DNA from: an uncultured Kordia sp. | Lineage (GTDB): Bacteria > Bacteroidota > Bacteroidia > Flavobacteriales > Flavobacteriaceae | Length of the DNA stretch: 64,000 bases | NCBI RefSeq assembly: GCF_947489565.1 | Contig: NZ_CANLEA010000009.1 | Coordinates: 62,001-126,000 of the forward strand | Direction: 5' to 3' | Shown here: in pieces, positions 52,667 to 60,313 of the stretch | Position numbering within the stretch: position 1 is the first letter of the stretch | How the letters are laid out: each line of letters opens with the position of its first letter | Position numbers and translations under genes: made by a program | The notes under the pieces: model-generated | Seen by the model: the letters and a program-made list of their open reading frames with translations, nothing else | Told to the model about the DNA's origin: nothing | Database searches by the model: none

Positions 52667-54187
52667 ATGAGTAGCAAGTATAATTTTATTGAACACATTG
52701 AAAAAGGATATGTAACCAAAGGAGAATATATTACCATGGGAGCTGCCATGTATGAAGGAGAAACTGTTACAGATGCCTATGTAAAAATTCCATTAAAAAC
52801 CTTAAACAGACACGGTTTAATTGCCGGCGCTACAGGAACAGGAAAAACCAAAACCTTGCAAGTACTTGCTGAAAACCTCTCAGATAAAGGAATTCCTGTG
52901 TTATTAATGGATTTAAAAGGTGATTTAAGTGGATTGGCACAACCGAGTCCAGGACATCCTAAAATTGACGAACGTCATGCTAAAATTGGATTTCCGTTTG
53001 AAGCTAAAAATTTTCCTATTGAAGTTTTATCACTATCCGATCAAGATGGTGTGCGTTTGCGTGCTACCGTTTCTGAATTTGGTCCTGTATTATTATCTCG
53101 AATTTTAGACTTGTCTGAAACACAATCAGGAATTGTTGCCGTTATTTTTAAATACTGTGATGACAATAAAATGCCATTACTCGATTTAAAAGACTTTAAA
53201 AAAGTACTGCAATATGCTACTAATGAAGGAAAAAAAGAATTTCAAGAAGCATACGGACGAATTTCTACCGCTTCTACAGGTGCTATTTTGCGTAAAATTA
53301 TCGAATTAGAACAGCAAGGTGCCGATTTATTTTTTGGTGAAACTTCGTTTGAAGTAGACGATTTAACACGTATTGATGAAAATGGTCGTGGATATATCAA
53401 CATTATTCGTTTGACAGATATTCAAGACAGACCAAAATTATTTTCAACCTTTATGTTAAGTCTATTGGCTGAAATTTATGAGACATTTCCTGAGCAAGGC
53501 GATAGCGGACGACCAGAATTGGTGTTGTTTATTGACGAAGCGCATTTAATTTTCAAACAAGCATCTAGAGCTTTATTAGATCAGATAGAAAGCATTGTAA
53601 AATTGATCCGTTCTAAAGGAATTGGTTTATACTTTGTAACACAAAATCCAACAGATATTCCAGAAGCTGTTTTAGGTCAATTAGGTCTTAAAATACAACA
53701 TGCGCTCCGTGCGTTTACTGCAAAAGATAGAAAAGCGATTAAATTGACTGCCGAAAATTATCCAGATTCAGAATATTACGATACTACCGAAGTATTGACT
53801 TCTTTAGGAATTGGAGAAGCATTAATATCTGCCTTAGATGAAAAAGGACGCCCTACTCCACTTGCAGCAACAATGTTACGTGCGCCTATGAGTCGAATGG
53901 ATGTATTAACTCCAAAAGAATTAAGGCAAGTCATTGACAATTCAAGATTAATTGGAAAGTACAACGAAGAAATAGATCGTGAAAGTGCTTATGAAATGCT
54001 GAATGAAAAAATCAAAAAAGCAGAAGCACTTGAAGAAGAAGAAAGAGCCGAAAGAGTAAAAGAAGAAAAAAAATATGCTCGAAGTTCTAGTAGAAAAAGC
54101 ACACGTCAAAATCCGATTATTAAAGTATTAACGAGTGCAACCTTCATCAGAAGTATCTTCGGAATTCTAAAAAAAGTTATTAAATAA
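52667..54187 (+). CDS. HerA-like ATPase (DUF853)
   Basis: A 506-residue P-loop ATPase. Walker A is GATGTGKT (54-61) and Walker B is LVLFIDEAH (about 287-295). GLYFVTQNPTDIPEAVLGQL is the sensor segment typical of the HerA/FtsK-type DUF853 (YjgR-like) group. The C-terminus (about 435-475) is a charged coiled coil. Family members form hexamers and are annotated as helicase HerA C-terminal domain proteins; their role is unsettled. It is followed at 23 bp by a lipoprotein gene, possibly in the same transcript. Confidence 0.88.
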   Translation: MSSKYNFIEHIEKGYVTKGEYITMGAAMYEGETVTDAYVKIPLKTLNRHGLIAGATGTGKTKTLQVLAENLSDKGIPVLLMDLKGDLSGLAQPSPGHPKIDERHAKIGFPFEAKNFPIEVLSLSDQDGVRLRATVSEFGPVLLSRILDLSETQSGIVAVIFKYCDDNKMPLLDLKDFKKVLQYATNEGKKEFQEAYGRISTASTGAILRKIIELEQQGADLFFGETSFEVDDLTRIDENGRGYINIIRLTDIQDRPKLFSTFMLSLLAEIYETFPEQGDSGRPELVLFIDEAHLIFKQASRALLDQIESIVKLIRSKGIGLYFVTQNPTDIPEAVLGQLGLKIQHALRAFTAKDRKAIKLTAENYPDSEYYDTTEVLTSLGIGEALISALDEKGRPTPLAATMLRAPMSRMDVLTPKELRQVIDNSRLIGKYNEEIDRESAYEMLNEKIKKAEALEEEERAERVKEEKKYARSSSRKSTRQNPIIKVLTSATFIRSIFGILKKVIK

Positions 54188-54210
54188 TAAAATACATAAA
54201 TTACAACCGC

Positions 54211-54801
54211 GTGAAAAAATCCTTATTCCTTGGACTTATCGTTGCTTGTCTGACAAGCTGTGCCAAAAAAGAAGATCCATTTTTAATTCAAAAAGACCGT
54301 ATTGGACAACTTTCCAAAGATGTTACCGTAAAGCAATTGGATTCAATTTTTGCAAATGATTCGTTGGTAAAACGTATTGGCGAAGGTGATTATATAGAAG
54401 CTGGAAAAGATCGATATTTAGTTTTTGAAAAAAAAGGAAGACACGTATTTACGCTGACTCCAAGACAACAACACGATGAAAATGAAAAGATTAAAACCAT
54501 TCAAATTCACGATTCACGTTATAAAACAGCAAAAGGCATTTCACTGAATAGTACTTTTAAAGATATTCGTGAAAACTATAAAATCAAGAACATTTACAAT
54601 ACAATGAAAAATCTTGTCATTACTGTAAATGGAGAAGAATTTTTTACGATTGATAAAAAAGAGTTGCCAGAAGATTTACGCTACGACATGAGTTTAACAA
54701 TTGAAGCGATTCAGATTCCTGATATTGCCAAAATCAAACAATTCATGATCAATTGGAAACATAAAGAAACTGTAGATACCGACGAAAAAGATGAGCAGTA
54801 A
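54211..54801 (+). CDS. Lipoprotein of unknown function, GTG start
   Basis: A 196-residue lipoprotein starting at GTG, with lipobox LTSC (Cys17). The mature part is mixed alpha/beta and highly charged, including SLNSTFKDIRENYKIKNIYN and an acidic tail (TVDTDEKDEQ). The GISLNSTFKDIRENY pattern recalls periplasmic proteins of the DUF1131 kind, but I am not sure. Its end overlaps the cupin gene by 11 bp, so translation is coupled. Confidence 0.65.
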   Translation: MKKSLFLGLIVACLTSCAKKEDPFLIQKDRIGQLSKDVTVKQLDSIFANDSLVKRIGEGDYIEAGKDRYLVFEKKGRHVFTLTPRQQHDENEKIKTIQIHDSRYKTAKGISLNSTFKDIRENYKIKNIYNTMKNLVITVNGEEFFTIDKKELPEDLRYDMSLTIEAIQIPDIAKIKQFMINWKHKETVDTDEKDEQ

Positions 54802-55162
54802 AAAATATCATATTCAAAAAAGTCCTTTTGTTGTACCAACGACAGACGGAAAACTAATAGAAGAACATTTTGGCAATGCTACCGATGGAAATTCTGGAAT
54901 TAGCATTGCACATATGATTGCGCCACCAAAATGGAGCGAACCGTTTCAAACACCCGAATTTGATGAATATACATACATCATCAAAGGAAAAAAACAATTT
55001 ATCATTGAAGGTGAAACGATTGTATTGGAAGCTGGACAATCAATTAAAATAGAAAAAAACACACGTGTTCAATATTCCAATCCGTTTGACGAGGATTGCG
55101 AATATATTGCGATTTGTTTGCCTGCATTCTCCATGGATTTGGTACACCGAGAAGAATCGTAA
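54791..55162 (+). CDS. Small cupin-domain protein
   Basis: A 123-residue single-domain cupin. The beta-barrel motifs are EYTYIIKGKKQFIIEGE (first cupin motif, with Glu and Tyr in place of some His ligands) and EDCEYIAICLPAFSMDLVH (second). It may bind a small ligand with or without metal. It is translated from a start inside the upstream lipoprotein gene. The substrate is unknown. Confidence 0.8.
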   Translation: MSSKKYHIQKSPFVVPTTDGKLIEEHFGNATDGNSGISIAHMIAPPKWSEPFQTPEFDEYTYIIKGKKQFIIEGETIVLEAGQSIKIEKNTRVQYSNPFDEDCEYIAICLPAFSMDLVHREES

Positions 55163-55192
55163 AAATCAAACTCACAGACGTAAGTTTACATA

Positions 55193-55218
55193 AAAAAAGC
55201 AGGCATTTGCCTGCTTTT
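55193..55218. terminator. Bidirectional terminator
   Basis: AAAGCAGGC (55196-55204), loop ATTT, GCCTGCTTT (55209-55217), flanked by A and T runs. It serves the cupin gene and the convergent leader-peptide gene. Confidence 0.85.
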
Positions 55219-55250
55219 CTATTTCTGTATAACCATAAACGATACTATTA

Positions 55251-55427
55251 TTAACGAGTAGGTTCACAAGTAATTCCTTTAAAACTAGGACATCCTGGCC
55301 TGTCTGCCGCTAATGTAGGACACACATGTCCCGTGATTCCCTTTGCAAATCCACCTGTCACTTTAGTTGCTAAATTAGACACTAAATCTTTGCTTAATCT
55401 TAATTTCTTAATGCTTTGTTTTTTCAT
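55251..55427 (-). CDS. Short Cys-containing double-glycine leader peptide
   Basis: A 58-residue peptide, below a common length cutoff. The leader MKKQSIKKLRLSKDLVSNLA shares LRLxKxxxSxL with the other peptides; VTGG at 23-26 is the likely cleavage point, and the core has three Cys (HVCPT, PGCPS, ITCEP) with Thr and Ser. A strong terminator sits 33 bp past its stop. It is the sixth such peptide in the window and again has no modification gene beside it. Confidence 0.62.
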   Translation of the reverse strand: MKKQSIKKLRLSKDLVSNLATKVTGGFAKGITGHVCPTLAADRPGCPSFKGITCEPTR

Positions 55428-55532
55428 ATCTCATTGATTTTAATTCAATTACAAATCAAAGCTCCTCAAAATCAACTAATAACGCAATACTGTTTGTAAA
55501 TCCGTAGCAATTCAATTCATATTTGTCGCAAC

Positions 55533-55579
55533 AAAAAAGTCCAACCAATATCTTAATTGATATTTTGGTCAGACTTTTT
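55533..55579 (-). terminator. Intrinsic terminator after the CBM9-like gene
   Basis: A long imperfect stem: AAAAAAGTC and ACCAATATC on the left pair with GATATTTTGGT and GACTTTTT on the right, around TTAATT. Poly-T follows in the minus direction. Confidence 0.75.
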
Positions 55580-55602
55580 ATATAGTTCAATGGTATGTAA
55601 TA

Positions 55603-57138
55603 CTATTTAATAATTGTCAAATATCTATACGCAGTATTTCTTCCCACAAATTTGCGTCCATTGGTTGCTCTTGAATACGCAACTACATTAAATGAGTGCG
55701 CACAAGTTGTTTGCGGATTAAAACTCGCTGTAATTGTTCTGCTTCCTTTCCAGTTTCCTGAAGCACCTGCCGAACCATATACTTTTTTCACAATTCGTTT
55801 CGATTGATTATTTCCCCAACGCGCTGCCAAACTATAATTTTCTAAATTTCCTTCTTTGTCATACGCTTCAAACTCAATATCCAATTCGTCTGTTGGCTGT
55901 TGTAAATTTACAATGCCACAGGCTCCAATTTCTACATTATTATATTTAATAGATTTGATACTTACTTCTGGCACATTGTTATCAATATACATTTTTACTA
56001 CTTGCTCTGCAGTTCCTGTTGGCACTTCTACACCTGCATTATTAAAGAACTTCACTTTAAAACTGTGCAATCCTGTTTGTAAGTTTCTAGAATCAAATTG
56101 GAACAATAAATCGTCAATGATATAATCTACATTTTGATTTGGCATTTTATAGAAATTACTTCCGTCTGGACCAAAATTTTCCAACACATAATCAAAGCCA
56201 TTCCACTTGTAATTTCTCCAAGAAGTTTCAAACTCCGCAAAACTACCAGCTCCAAACTTATGATAAATCTTATACTTTTTTGCTCCTGATCGTGTCAAAG
56301 CTTCCATACGTTCGCTATTTCCTACGACATCTGGAATTCCTGCAAAAGCAGCATTCTCAATATCTAAAATATAACCAGCATCCGTAGTAGCTCTTCCAGT
56401 AGTAGCATTGATTTTTGTAGTTGGAATGTATCCTACATTTCCAATTACAGGTCCTAAATCAGCTACAGGAATTTGCGGTTTTTTAGAAAAATATACGGTA
56501 TGCAGATTTGAAAAATCATACAAATAATTATCTGGCGTATGTCTACGTATTCTAGGACGTGTAGAACCAATGGAGAACCCAAAACGTGCTGACGATGGAG
56601 TAATCCAAGGCAATACAGACTTACTAATATCTGAAATACGGAATTTTAATTTCCATATACGATGCGGAGTATCTGAGTTTGGTGACGTTCCAAAAGAAGT
56701 TCTACATTCCGAACGTTCTTCAGCCATCATTCCTGTTTGCGCACCTGCTCTGATGTAATATTGTCTTCCCATGGTATTTGGGCGCTCGCGGAAACATGAA
56801 TAATCAATATCTTTATTTGGTGTAATCGCTCTATTTCTATTTACATCAAAAGAAAACGAAAAATAATCACCTGTTCCCGGATCATTATGTGTATCGGTTA
56901 CTACATCTAAAATGACATACAAGTATTTTGCATCATTCTTTGCCATCATATACACTTCGCCAAACTTGCGTTGTGCTTCATGAGCACCTGACCAAACATC
57001 ATCAGTAATCTCTTCATCTAAGGTAATTGGTGTATCTGCCCAAACAGCACGAATACCTCTAAATTGTCGCCACCAATCTGGTCTTTTTAAGATGGTTTTT
57101 GGATCAATTTTAAATTTTGCTTTCTCAATTTTTGCCAT
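55603..57138 (-). CDS. CBM9-like domain protein of unknown function
   Basis: A 511-residue protein. The N-terminal 200 residues look like a family 9 carbohydrate-binding-type beta-sandwich: DDVWSGAHEAQRKFGEVYMM, then AKYLYVILDVVTDTHN and GDYFSFSFDVNRN. The C-terminal half has two Ig-like segments (LQTGLHSFKVKFFNNAGVE; PTDELDIEFEAYDKEGNLEN). There is no signal peptide, lipobox or T9SS domain, which is odd for such domains; the start MAKIEKAKFKIDPKTILKRP is cytosolic in character. It may be exported by another route or be part of an intracellular structure. Function unknown. Confidence 0.75.
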   Translation of the reverse strand: MAKIEKAKFKIDPKTILKRPDWWRQFRGIRAVWADTPITLDEEITDDVWSGAHEAQRKFGEVYMMAKNDAKYLYVILDVVTDTHNDPGTGDYFSFSFDVNRNRAITPNKDIDYSCFRERPNTMGRQYYIRAGAQTGMMAEERSECRTSFGTSPNSDTPHRIWKLKFRISDISKSVLPWITPSSARFGFSIGSTRPRIRRHTPDNYLYDFSNLHTVYFSKKPQIPVADLGPVIGNVGYIPTTKINATTGRATTDAGYILDIENAAFAGIPDVVGNSERMEALTRSGAKKYKIYHKFGAGSFAEFETSWRNYKWNGFDYVLENFGPDGSNFYKMPNQNVDYIIDDLLFQFDSRNLQTGLHSFKVKFFNNAGVEVPTGTAEQVVKMYIDNNVPEVSIKSIKYNNVEIGACGIVNLQQPTDELDIEFEAYDKEGNLENYSLAARWGNNQSKRIVKKVYGSAGASGNWKGSRTITASFNPQTTCAHSFNVVAYSRATNGRKFVGRNTAYRYLTIIK

Positions 57139-57519
57139 GATTAATTTTTTTAGGTTTATTAAATTATTTCTGTGGCAAAATTATTTTAGTCCGATAAGTT
57201 GTGTAAGAGTTGAAAAACTAATTCCAAATAGGAAAAAGACTATCCACGTACAGGTAAAAAAGTAAAAACACTGAAATTTTCCCCCTAAAGCATTCGATTT
57301 GACTTCAAAGAAAACCTACTACTCATATTGGTGAACAACTTCATAAAAGCAAAATACACTACAGATTTCCTGCATTCATTACGAATTCTAGTTTAACGCT
57401 AACGAATTCTAGAAGCACTCCAAAAAAGCATCAAGTTGGGCCTACATTTGAAATGTAATTAAGAAACAAAGTCATCTTAATCACAACAAAAAAGATAACA
57501 TTTTAAAAACAAAGAACAA
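57139..57519. other. Divergent intergenic region with 21-bp-spaced direct repeats
   Basis: No gene. ACGAATTCTAG occurs at 57381-57391 and again at 57402-57412, start-to-start 21 bp, between the divergent CBM9-like gene and the small gene at 57520. The spacing, two helical turns, suggests a regulator site. Confidence 0.4.
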
Positions 57520-57735
57520 ATGTGGTACGATATAACAGCAACAAAAATGATTCAAAAGTATTTGAATATCTATTCACAAATCAAAATGCAATTTGATACG
57601 GAAGGAAAAGTAAACACCGTTGCTTTGTTTCAAGAAGGAAGATGGATTTCAAGTCCAACATTGGCAAAACAAATGCGCTTGCAACATATTGCTTTGCCAG
57701 TACGACAAGAAGCATCTATTACACTAAAAAGATAA
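57520..57735 (+). CDS. Small protein of unknown function
   Basis: A 71-residue soluble protein, MWYDITATKMIQKYLNIYSQ at the start and basic at the end, with no Cys, signal peptide or membrane span. I do not recognise it. The ATG start and a steady reading frame make it plausible, but it could be spurious. It is divergent from the CBM9-like gene and lies upstream of a strongly structured intergenic element. Confidence 0.5.
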   Translation: MWYDITATKMIQKYLNIYSQIKMQFDTEGKVNTVALFQEGRWISSPTLAKQMRLQHIALPVRQEASITLKR

Positions 57736-57918
57736 TTTCATACCATTTATGTTTTGAGATTCTGATTAAAGAAAAGAATGATTTTTTTCTTTATACGAAT
57801 CAGAAAAATAAAGCATAGCCTTAGTTACGGTTTCTTTTTATGATGAAGAAGAAAGGAAAAAAGGGAATTTTCTAATCGTAATTTCAAGATATAAACGGTA
57901 TTAGGTTGGTTAGTTGGG

Positions 57919-58049
57919 AAAAATCAGCTTGGATCTTTTTGATGGCTGTCAAAAAGTACTATCAAACGTATTGAAGAGTGGGTTTTCAATGGCTATACAG
58001 ATAGTAGTTTCAATCCGAAAGTAGATTGTAATCATTCAAGCTGATTTTT
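57919..58049 (+). ncRNA. Candidate structured RNA or MITE-like element
   Basis: AAAAATCAGCTTG (57919-57931) pairs perfectly with CAAGCTGATTTTT (58037-58049), closing a 131-nt domain. Inside it are CTTTTTGA/TCAAAAAG (57935-57942 with 57949-57956), TACTATC/GATAGTA (57957-57963 with 58000-58006) enclosing ATTGAA/TTCAAT (57970-57975 with 57985-57990), and CAATC/GATTG (58011-58015 with 58024-58028). Nested, non-overlapping helices like this suggest a folded RNA, perhaps in the leader of the lipoprotein gene at 58113. Terminal inverted repeats also fit a small mobile element. Confidence 0.4.
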
Positions 58050-58112
58050 AAATAATCATCCAAAAAATATAAAAATTAAAAGATTAAATACGAATAATAA
58101 ACAGGATACACT

Positions 58113-59162
58113 ATGAACACAAGAACATTTAAAATGACAGGATTCATGGGACTTGTATTAACATTGGTTTTTGCATGTTCCCCAAAAGTAAACACAGACG
58201 ACTTAACTGCCGTTAACGAAAGCGAAACACTAATTACGAAACAAGCCGTTGTATTTATTGCAGGCTATGACAAAGGAGAAAGCACCTATTATAAAAACGC
58301 CAAAAAACACTTTGAAGGTTTGCATTATAAAATTGTTGACGACGCCTATTCATTACAGGAAATTATTTCTTGGTTGAATAAAAATCACAACGAACAAGAT
58401 TACAGCGAAATTCACATCGTTAATAAAGGAAACTCTAAAAAAGGATTATCGCTCGAAACGACCATTCATGGAGAATTATTATCGCAAGAATCTTTACTAA
58501 ACTGTTTAAAAGAAAACAAACTTCCAAAACTAGGAAGCGTATTGGCAGAAGACAGCAAGCTTGTGTTCCATACATCGGAATTAGGCAAAAACAAGCAATT
58601 ATTACAAGTATTAAAGCAAACGTTTACGGCAAATCATCAGCCAAAAGTATTTGCAACGCCACATGCTACGCTTTTTAGCGGACAGTTTCAAAAGCATTTC
58701 TTAGCCAAAGTATTTTACGGATACTATCCTACAGCACAATCGCCAGGAAATATCGATTTGTCAAAGCAGTTTATTCGTAAATATCCACTAGAAGATATCC
58801 ATTGGTTAAATGCTATCAGAACGAAAGAAGAAGGAGAACCAGGAGAAGCATTCTCATACAAATTCAACATTCCTATTCGTTGGGAAATTGAATTCTCAGA
58901 CGACGAAGATGTACCTTCTTTAACAGATGCTTACGAAATTATGGATTGGATTGAAGACAATGAAGAGTACAGCAATATCATTAAAGATATGGGAATCAAA
59001 ATAGAAAGATTTAGATGGAACGCTTACAAATCAGGGCAAAAAGTAGTCATCAAAGGAAAAACAACTGCAGTTTGTATTTTAAAACCTATGATGCAACGAA
59101 ACAATCCATTATCATACGTTCGTACAGAGTTTGACAATCAACGATACTATACACAGCTTTAA
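58113..59162 (+). CDS. Lipoprotein of unknown function
   Basis: A 349-residue lipoprotein (VFAC lipobox, Cys22). The mature part is alpha/beta: QAVVFIAGYDKGE, then SEIHIVNKGNSKKG and KLVFHTSELG look like strands of a flavodoxin- or caspase-like fold, but no catalytic pair can be named. The C-terminal third (FNIPIRWEIEFSDDEDVPSL) is acidic and of another character. The family is not recognised. It is flanked by two structured non-coding regions, which may control its mRNA. Confidence 0.7.
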   Translation: MNTRTFKMTGFMGLVLTLVFACSPKVNTDDLTAVNESETLITKQAVVFIAGYDKGESTYYKNAKKHFEGLHYKIVDDAYSLQEIISWLNKNHNEQDYSEIHIVNKGNSKKGLSLETTIHGELLSQESLLNCLKENKLPKLGSVLAEDSKLVFHTSELGKNKQLLQVLKQTFTANHQPKVFATPHATLFSGQFQKHFLAKVFYGYYPTAQSPGNIDLSKQFIRKYPLEDIHWLNAIRTKEEGEPGEAFSYKFNIPIRWEIEFSDDEDVPSLTDAYEIMDWIEDNEEYSNIIKDMGIKIERFRWNAYKSGQKVVIKGKTTAVCILKPMMQRNNPLSYVRTEFDNQRYYTQL

Positions 59163-59164
59163 TC

Positions 59165-59220
59165 GACATTTTGGTGAATCATATCACGCTCGCATTACAT
59201 ACACTATTCATCAAAATGTC
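59165..59220 (+). other. Hairpin after lipoprotein gene
   Basis: GACATTTTGGTGAAT (59165-59179) pairs with ATTCATCAAAATGTC (59206-59220) through 15 bp with one G.T pair. It starts directly past the lipoprotein stop and is followed by the palindrome GTTCAT-C-ATGAAC (59231-59243). Confidence 0.5.
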
Positions 59221-59249
59221 ACCTTAAAATGTTCATCATGAACATCATC

Positions 59250-59300
59250 AAAATACAGTCTACATGTTTATAATACGGAGTAAACATGAGACTGTATTTT
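59250..59300 (+). terminator. Long hairpin terminator after lipoprotein gene
   Basis: AAAATACAGTCT (59250-59261) pairs with AGACTGTATTTT (59289-59300), and after one bulged A, CATGTTTA (59263-59270) pairs with TAAACATG (59281-59288). The stem totals 20 bp with a 10-nt loop. The T-run is weak (TATTTT), so RNA stability or attenuation are alternatives. Confidence 0.6.
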
Positions 59301-59311
59301 AACTTTCAATC

Positions 59312-59396
59312 GTTGCTTCGAGTGATTTTATAAAATGAAATTATACTTCATAATAGCTCTCAATACATTTTGAAACAAGTTCAAAACACTCGATCT
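59312..59396. repeat. Diverged copy of the TTCGAGTG intergenic repeat
   Basis: CGTTGCTTCGAGTG at the left and CACTCGATCTGACG at the right are imperfect inverted arms. They match the CGTCAGTTCGAGTG core of the array at 45124-45569. Confidence 0.55.
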
Positions 59397-59446
59397 GACG
59401 ATTTATAAATCTAAAAAACAACTAATTTTTAAACTATATTTGCTTT

Positions 59447-60289
59447 ATGAAAACGCTCACAATACCAACATTGTTTTTCTTCTTATTCTTATGTGCTACA
59501 CAACTTACGGCACAGGAATCCGATTATATATATTTGGATAACGATTTAAAAATTAAAGAAACCTATTCGTTATTTGGCGACAATGTAAATTTAAGAGAAA
59601 AGCCAAATACAACTTCCAAAGAACTCACGCGTTTACGTATTGGCTTTGAAGTAAAAGTACTTGCTAAAACTGATTATACTTTTGGAAGTGGTAACTTTAA
59701 AACCTATTGGTATAAAGTTCGATACAAAAATTATATAGGTTTTATCCCGGGGAAATTTATCGCTCATAAAGCAATTCACGCAAGTTCACATAGTATTTTC
59801 TTTTCTAAGGATATCTCTCAAAAATATGGAGATCGACTCGCAATTCGAGTGCTTGTTAGAAATGACTACAGCAACTATCAAGAAACATTTTCAGACCTTA
59901 GAGGTTCTTTAATTAGTGCATCTACTGAAAGCAATCATGATCTAAAAAACGTACAATATATTCTAAAAATTCAGTATCATGGAGAATCCTGTGGAGCAGA
60001 AAACGGAATCACCTATTTTTTTGTAAAAGATGATTATAAAGTGGCTCATATAGCACACCTTTCTGTAAGTGGAGATGTTGGCTTTTTTGACTCAGAAACC
60101 TTTACATTTACCACAAATGAGCATAATGGACAACCAATAATCCTATTTACAAAAGAAGCTGGTGAAACGATCGATGAAGATACAAATTGGGTAGAATCGA
60201 AAACAATGACGCGTCAATATGAATGGGATGGCACGAAATTGGTACCTGAATTCTCAAAAAAGTTTTACAGACCCGAAAAATCAAATTAA
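59447..60289 (+). CDS. Exported SH3b-domain protein
   Basis: A 280-residue protein with a signal peptide ending QLTAQ. It has a bacterial SH3 domain at about 40-105 (NVNLREKPNTTSKELTRL, TYWYKVRYKNYIGFIPGKFI) and a C-terminal beta-rich domain (CGAENGITYFFVKDD). SH3b domains bind peptidoglycan or ligands. It lies 24 bp upstream of the sensor kinase gene on the same strand and is probably co-transcribed, so it may be an envelope component of that sensing system. TATATTTG at 59435-59442 fits the -7 consensus, but it is too close to the ATG for a normal leader. Confidence 0.78.
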   Translation: MKTLTIPTLFFFLFLCATQLTAQESDYIYLDNDLKIKETYSLFGDNVNLREKPNTTSKELTRLRIGFEVKVLAKTDYTFGSGNFKTYWYKVRYKNYIGFIPGKFIAHKAIHASSHSIFFSKDISQKYGDRLAIRVLVRNDYSNYQETFSDLRGSLISASTESNHDLKNVQYILKIQYHGESCGAENGITYFFVKDDYKVAHIAHLSVSGDVGFFDSETFTFTTNEHNGQPIILFTKEAGETIDEDTNWVESKTMTRQYEWDGTKLVPEFSKKFYRPEKSN

Positions 60290-60313
60290 TAAACCCACTT
60301 AAATGAATTCCAT

